9,044 nt of DNA from Kiritimatiellia bacterium (GTDB taxonomy: Bacteria > Verrucomicrobiota > Kiritimatiellia > RFP12 > UBA3636), in the NCBI GenBank assembly GCA_017476965.1, contig JAFUXX010000191.1, positions 1 to 9,044 of the forward strand. The letters are read 5' to 3'. The notes beneath the pieces were generated by a model, which saw nothing but the letters and a program-made list of their open reading frames with translations, made no database searches and had not been told where the DNA came from. The translations under genes were made by a program, and so were the position numbers. Numbering within the stretch: the first letter of the stretch is position 1; each line of letters opens with the position of its first letter. Below, one piece after another: positions 6,946 to 9,044 of this stretch.

Positions 6946-7077
6946 ATATTCGGCGTGACGAACCGCACCGTCGTCAACTGGTGCTCGGCGTTGGTGAAGG
7001 CAGGGCTCCTTTCTCCCGATCTCACCGGCCGCCGCATCCGCTCGTACACGCTTCTGCAGGACGGCACCGGAACATAA
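6946..7077 (+). pseudogene. C-terminal winged-helix remnant (Fic-family-like)
   Basis: The plus-strand frame reads FGVTNRTVVNWCSALVKAGL, then LSPDLTGRRIRSYTLLQ, and stops at TAA 7075-7077. The pattern of a helix-turn-helix (VT..TV..W...LV.AGLL) followed by a wing (GRR.R.Y.L) is typical of the C-terminal winged helix of Fic-domain proteins and some related regulators. There is no start codon: the frame is closed upstream by TAG at 6922-6924 inside the tandem repeats, and no Fic motif (HPFxxGN) is present. It is therefore a 3' relic. The match is short, so another winged-helix family is possible. Confidence 0.4.
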
Positions 7078-7090
7078 AATCTGCAACGAA

Positions 7091-7164
7091 CTGCGGAAAC
7101 TGTCCGAGTTTCAGGAGTTTCTGCAAAAAACTGCGGAAACTTTGCGAGTTTCGGAAGTTTCTGC
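7091..7164. repeat. Two 34-bp hairpin-forming direct repeats, period 40
   Basis: Units at 7091-7124 and 7131-7164 agree at 30 of 34 positions and are separated by AAAAAA. Each begins CTGCGGAAACT and ends AGTTTCTGC, so each can fold on itself (arms GCGGAAACT / AGTTTCTGC, one G-U pair on the plus strand). Two copies with a 6-nt spacer do not make a CRISPR array; a local duplication is more likely. Confidence 0.7.
7125..7164 (-). terminator. Probable intrinsic terminator of mnmG
   Basis: In the mnmG direction the hairpin begins 21 nt after the stop codon: GCAGAAACT (complement 7156-7164) pairs with AGTTTCCGC (complement 7133-7141), with one A-C mismatch. After two bases comes TTTTTT (complement 7125-7130). 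The second repeat unit further on has no T-run. Confidence 0.55.
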
Positions 7165-7185
7165 GGCTGCTGGTCCGGCGGAGCG

Positions 7186-9030
7186 TCAGCTGGAGGAGCG
7201 TTTCAGGAATACGGAAAGGACGGCGACGTCGGTCGGGGTGATTCCGGGAATGCGGGCGGCGCGGCCGAGGTTTTCGGGCCGGATGCGGGCGAATTTCTCG
7301 CGCGCTTCGAACCGCAGCGAGGCGATCGACGCGTAGTCGAAGTCTTCCGGTATCTTCTCGCGTTCGCCCTTGGCCGCGGCGGCGGCGCGGCGCTCTTCGC
7401 TTTCGACGTAGCCGCGGTACCGGACGCGCAGCTCGATTTCGCGCACGAGGTCCGGCGGCAGGTCTTTCGCCCCGGGCAGGCCGGAATACGAAACCCCGGC
7501 GCGGCACAGCATCGCGGAGAGCGGCGCCCCGCCGCTGCGCTCGCGGTCGAGGCGCGCGATTTCGGACTCCACCGCGGCGGCGTCCGCGGCGGCGCGATCC
7601 AGCGCTTCCGGGCTCGCGAGGCCGATTTCGCGGGCTTTTCCGAGTAGGCGGAAGCGGGCGTTGTCCTGCCGCAGCGAAAGCCGGTGTTCGGCGCGCGAGG
7701 TGAGCATGCGGTAGGGTTCGTCCACGCCCTTGGTGCAAAGGTCGTCGGCCATGACGCCGATGTACGCTTCGGACCGCGAAAACTCGACCGGCTCCAGGCC
7801 GCGCACGGAGCGCGCGGCGTTCACGCCGGCGAGCAGGCCCTGCGCGGCAGCTTCCTCGTAGCCCGTCGTGCCGTTGGGCTGGCCGGCGAGGTAGAGGCCG
7901 TGGACGAGGCGCGACTCCATCGTTGGCCGCAGGTCGCGCGGGTCGAAGGCGTCGTATTCGATCGCGTACGCGTACGCGGCGAAGCGCGCGCGGGAAAGCC
8001 CCGGGACGGAGCGCACCATCGCTTCCTGCGCGTCGCGCGGAAGGCTCGTGGACAGCCCGTTGGGGTAGACGAGGTTGCGGGCGGGGTCGGACGACTCCGG
8101 TTCGAGGAACACGTGGTGCTCGGTCCGGTCGGCGAACTTCACCACTTTGTCCTCGAACGACGGGCAGTACCGCGGCCCGATTCCCGTGATGTCGCCGCCG
8201 TAGAGCGCGGTGTCGCGCAGGCGCTCGCGCACGATGCGGCACGTCTCGGCCGTGGTGTGCGTGACGTGGCACGGCATCTGCGGCCCGCCGGCGAAACCGG
8301 AGCTGCGGGCGGCGTCCGAAAAGAACGGCGGCGGCGTTTCGCCGTCCTGCCGCTCCAGCGCGTCCCAGTCGACCGAATCGGGGTAGAGGCGCGGCGGCGT
8401 GCCGGTCTTGAGGCGGAACGTCCGGAGTTTCGACGCTCGGAGCTGGTCGGCGAGGAAGTTCGACGGCGGCTGCCCGTTGCCGCCGCCTGGCGTGGTTTCG
8501 TGCCCCACGTGGATCGTGCCGCGCAGGAACGTGCCGGAGCAGAGCACCACGCGCCGGGCGGAGACTTCGCCGCCGCGCAGGAGTTTCACGCCGGCGACGC
8601 TGTCGCCGCGGAACGAAAGCGCGACGGCTTCGTCCTCCGCCACGACGAGGCCCGCGACCGATTCCAGCACGCCGCGCATCCTCGCGGAGTACCGCCCCTT
8701 GTCGCACTGCGCGCGGTTGGCGCGCACCGCGGCGCCGCGCCGCGTGTTGAGCACGCGGAACTGCAGCCCCGTCCAGTCCGCGTTGCGGGCCATCTCGCCG
8801 CCAAGGGCGTCGATCTCGAAAACGAGGTGCGATTTGGCGATGCCGCCGATCGACGGGTTGCACGGCATGGACGCGATCTTGTCGCGGCGCAACGTGGCGA
8901 GGAGGGTCCGGCACCCGAGGCGCGCGGACGCCAGGGCCGCTTCGGCGCCGGCGTGTCCGCCGCCGACGACGATCACGTCGAAATCCGGCCCCAAGGTGCC
9001 GGACGCGCGAGGCTCCGCGGCGGCGCTCAC
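7186..9030 (-). CDS. mnmG: tRNA uridine-5-carboxymethylaminomethyl modification enzyme MnmG (GidA)
   Basis: MnmG works with the GTPase MnmE to install the aminomethyl or carboxymethylaminomethyl group at C5 of the wobble uridine in certain tRNAs, using FAD, NADH and methylenetetrahydrofolate, in the cytoplasm. The 614-residue product is complete and of normal length (E. coli about 629). Visible landmarks are the FAD-binding [15 protein letters not shown] (18-32), [16 protein letters not shown] (55-70) with Cys57, [14 protein letters not shown] (283-296) with Cys289, [19 protein letters not shown] (381-399), and the C-terminal [14 protein letters not shown] (593-606). Cys57 and Cys289 correspond to E. 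coli Cys47 and Cys277, which are important for activity. The start is GTG (complement 9028-9030); the next in-frame ATG falls within the conserved core, so GTG is needed. GAGGA (complement 9040-9044) is the likely ribosome binding site, 9 nt upstream. The usual partners (mnmE, rsmG) are not within the window. Confidence 0.97.
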   Translation of the reverse strand: MSAAAEPRASGTLGPDFDVIVVGGGHAGAEAALASARLGCRTLLATLRRDKIASMPCNPSIGGIAKSHLVFEIDALGGEMARNADWTGLQFRVLNTRRGAAVRANRAQCDKGRYSARMRGVLESVAGLVVAEDEAVALSFRGDSVAGVKLLRGGEVSARRVVLCSGTFLRGTIHVGHETTPGGGNGQPPSNFLADQLRASKLRTFRLKTGTPPRLYPDSVDWDALERQDGETPPPFFSDAARSSGFAGGPQMPCHVTHTTAETCRIVRERLRDTALYGGDITGIGPRYCPSFEDKVVKFADRTEHHVFLEPESSDPARNLVYPNGLSTSLPRDAQEAMVRSVPGLSRARFAAYAYAIEYDAFDPRDLRPTMESRLVHGLYLAGQPNGTTGYEEAAAQGLLAGVNAARSVRGLEPVEFSRSEAYIGVMADDLCTKGVDEPYRMLTSRAEHRLSLRQDNARFRLLGKAREIGLASPEALDRAAADAAAVESEIARLDRERSGGAPLSAMLCRAGVSYSGLPGAKDLPPDLVREIELRVRYRGYVESEERRAAAAAKGEREKIPEDFDYASIASLRFEAREKFARIRPENLGRAARIPGITPTDVAVLSVFLKRSSS

Positions 9031-9039
9031 GGCGAAACG

Positions 9040-9044
9040 TCCTC
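9040..9044 (-). promoter_or_regulatory. Ribosome binding site of mnmG
   Basis: Minus-strand GAGGA lies 9 nt before the GTG start at 9030. It supports a GTG start rather than a truncated N-terminus. Any promoter lies beyond the window edge. Confidence 0.55.

Larger units (their letters stand above)
6507..7185. other. Gene-free decay zone between the exported-protein locus and mnmG
   Basis: No intact gene is present across about 680 bp. The interval holds two unrelated gene fragments in opposite orientations, several short palindromes and tandem repeats, and a sharp AT-rich section. Positions 6507-6529, between the stop of the exported protein gene and the end of ATPase similarity, match neither neighbour. 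No terminator hairpin for the exported protein gene is evident. The pattern suggests repeated insertion and loss at an intergenic hotspot. Confidence 0.6.

Noticed and set aside
6871..7086. Minus-strand 71-codon frame over the 10-bp repeats
   Set aside because: The repeat period is not a multiple of three, and the N-terminal part is the antisense of the winged-helix remnant; no recognisable protein.
7091..7164. CRISPR array
   Set aside because: Only two imperfect units, a 6-nt spacer of pure A, and no cas genes.
6981..7241. Plus-strand 86-codon frame over the hairpin repeats
   Set aside because: It reads the hairpin repeats and the antisense of mnmG's 3' end; no ribosome binding site or domain.
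7022..8914. Minus-strand 630-codon frame overlapping mnmG
   Set aside because: It is an Arg/Pro-rich out-of-frame reading of mnmG, whose own frame shows all the conserved family motifs.

Overview
The window is GC-rich throughout except for an AT-rich interval at about 6750-7180. It carries two divergent genes for large exported proteins, a decayed intergenic patch, and one housekeeping gene. The protein types suggest an anaerobic, polysaccharide-degrading bacterium of the PVC group, most like Kiritimatiellota or Lentisphaerota. The signs are a long secreted clan GH-A-like glycosidase with CBM-like C-terminal modules, and a DUF2341/LamG/Calx-beta-like/beta-helix protein ending in a VDIGCYE motif. 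This placement is an inference; there is no rRNA or other taxonomic marker here.

Layout. (1) Positions 1-3503, minus strand: the first 1167 codons of an exported multidomain glycoside hydrolase whose 3' end lies outside the window. The frame is open across its whole length. (2) Positions 3504-3734: a divergent intergenic region with one candidate promoter per gene and two copies, on opposite strands, of a near-palindromic element with core TCAATCGGTTGA. Each copy lies 10-14 nt before a start codon. (3) Positions 3735-6506, plus strand: a 923-residue exported adhesin-like or carbohydrate-binding protein. (4) Positions 6507-7185: no intact gene. This interval holds an AAA-type ATPase fragment cut just before its Walker B acid, a dyad at the ATPase start, a third copy of the shared element, a 12-bp palindrome, six 10-bp tandem repeats, a C-terminal winged-helix remnant, and two 34-bp hairpin repeats, one of which can serve as the mnmG terminator. 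(5) Positions 7186-9030, minus strand: complete mnmG (gidA), with a GTG start and a Shine-Dalgarno-like GAGGA at the window edge.

The two exported proteins are probably co-regulated. They diverge from one control region and share the same element in the same orientation relative to each gene, and its core fits the AANCGNTT pattern common in LacI-family operators. A plausible reading is a small glycan-use locus: an extracellular or periplasmic glycosidase plus a surface or secreted binding protein. It appears to have been placed next to, or inserted into, older sequence with broken genes beside mnmG. No CRISPR array, tRNA, rRNA, transposase or integrase was seen.
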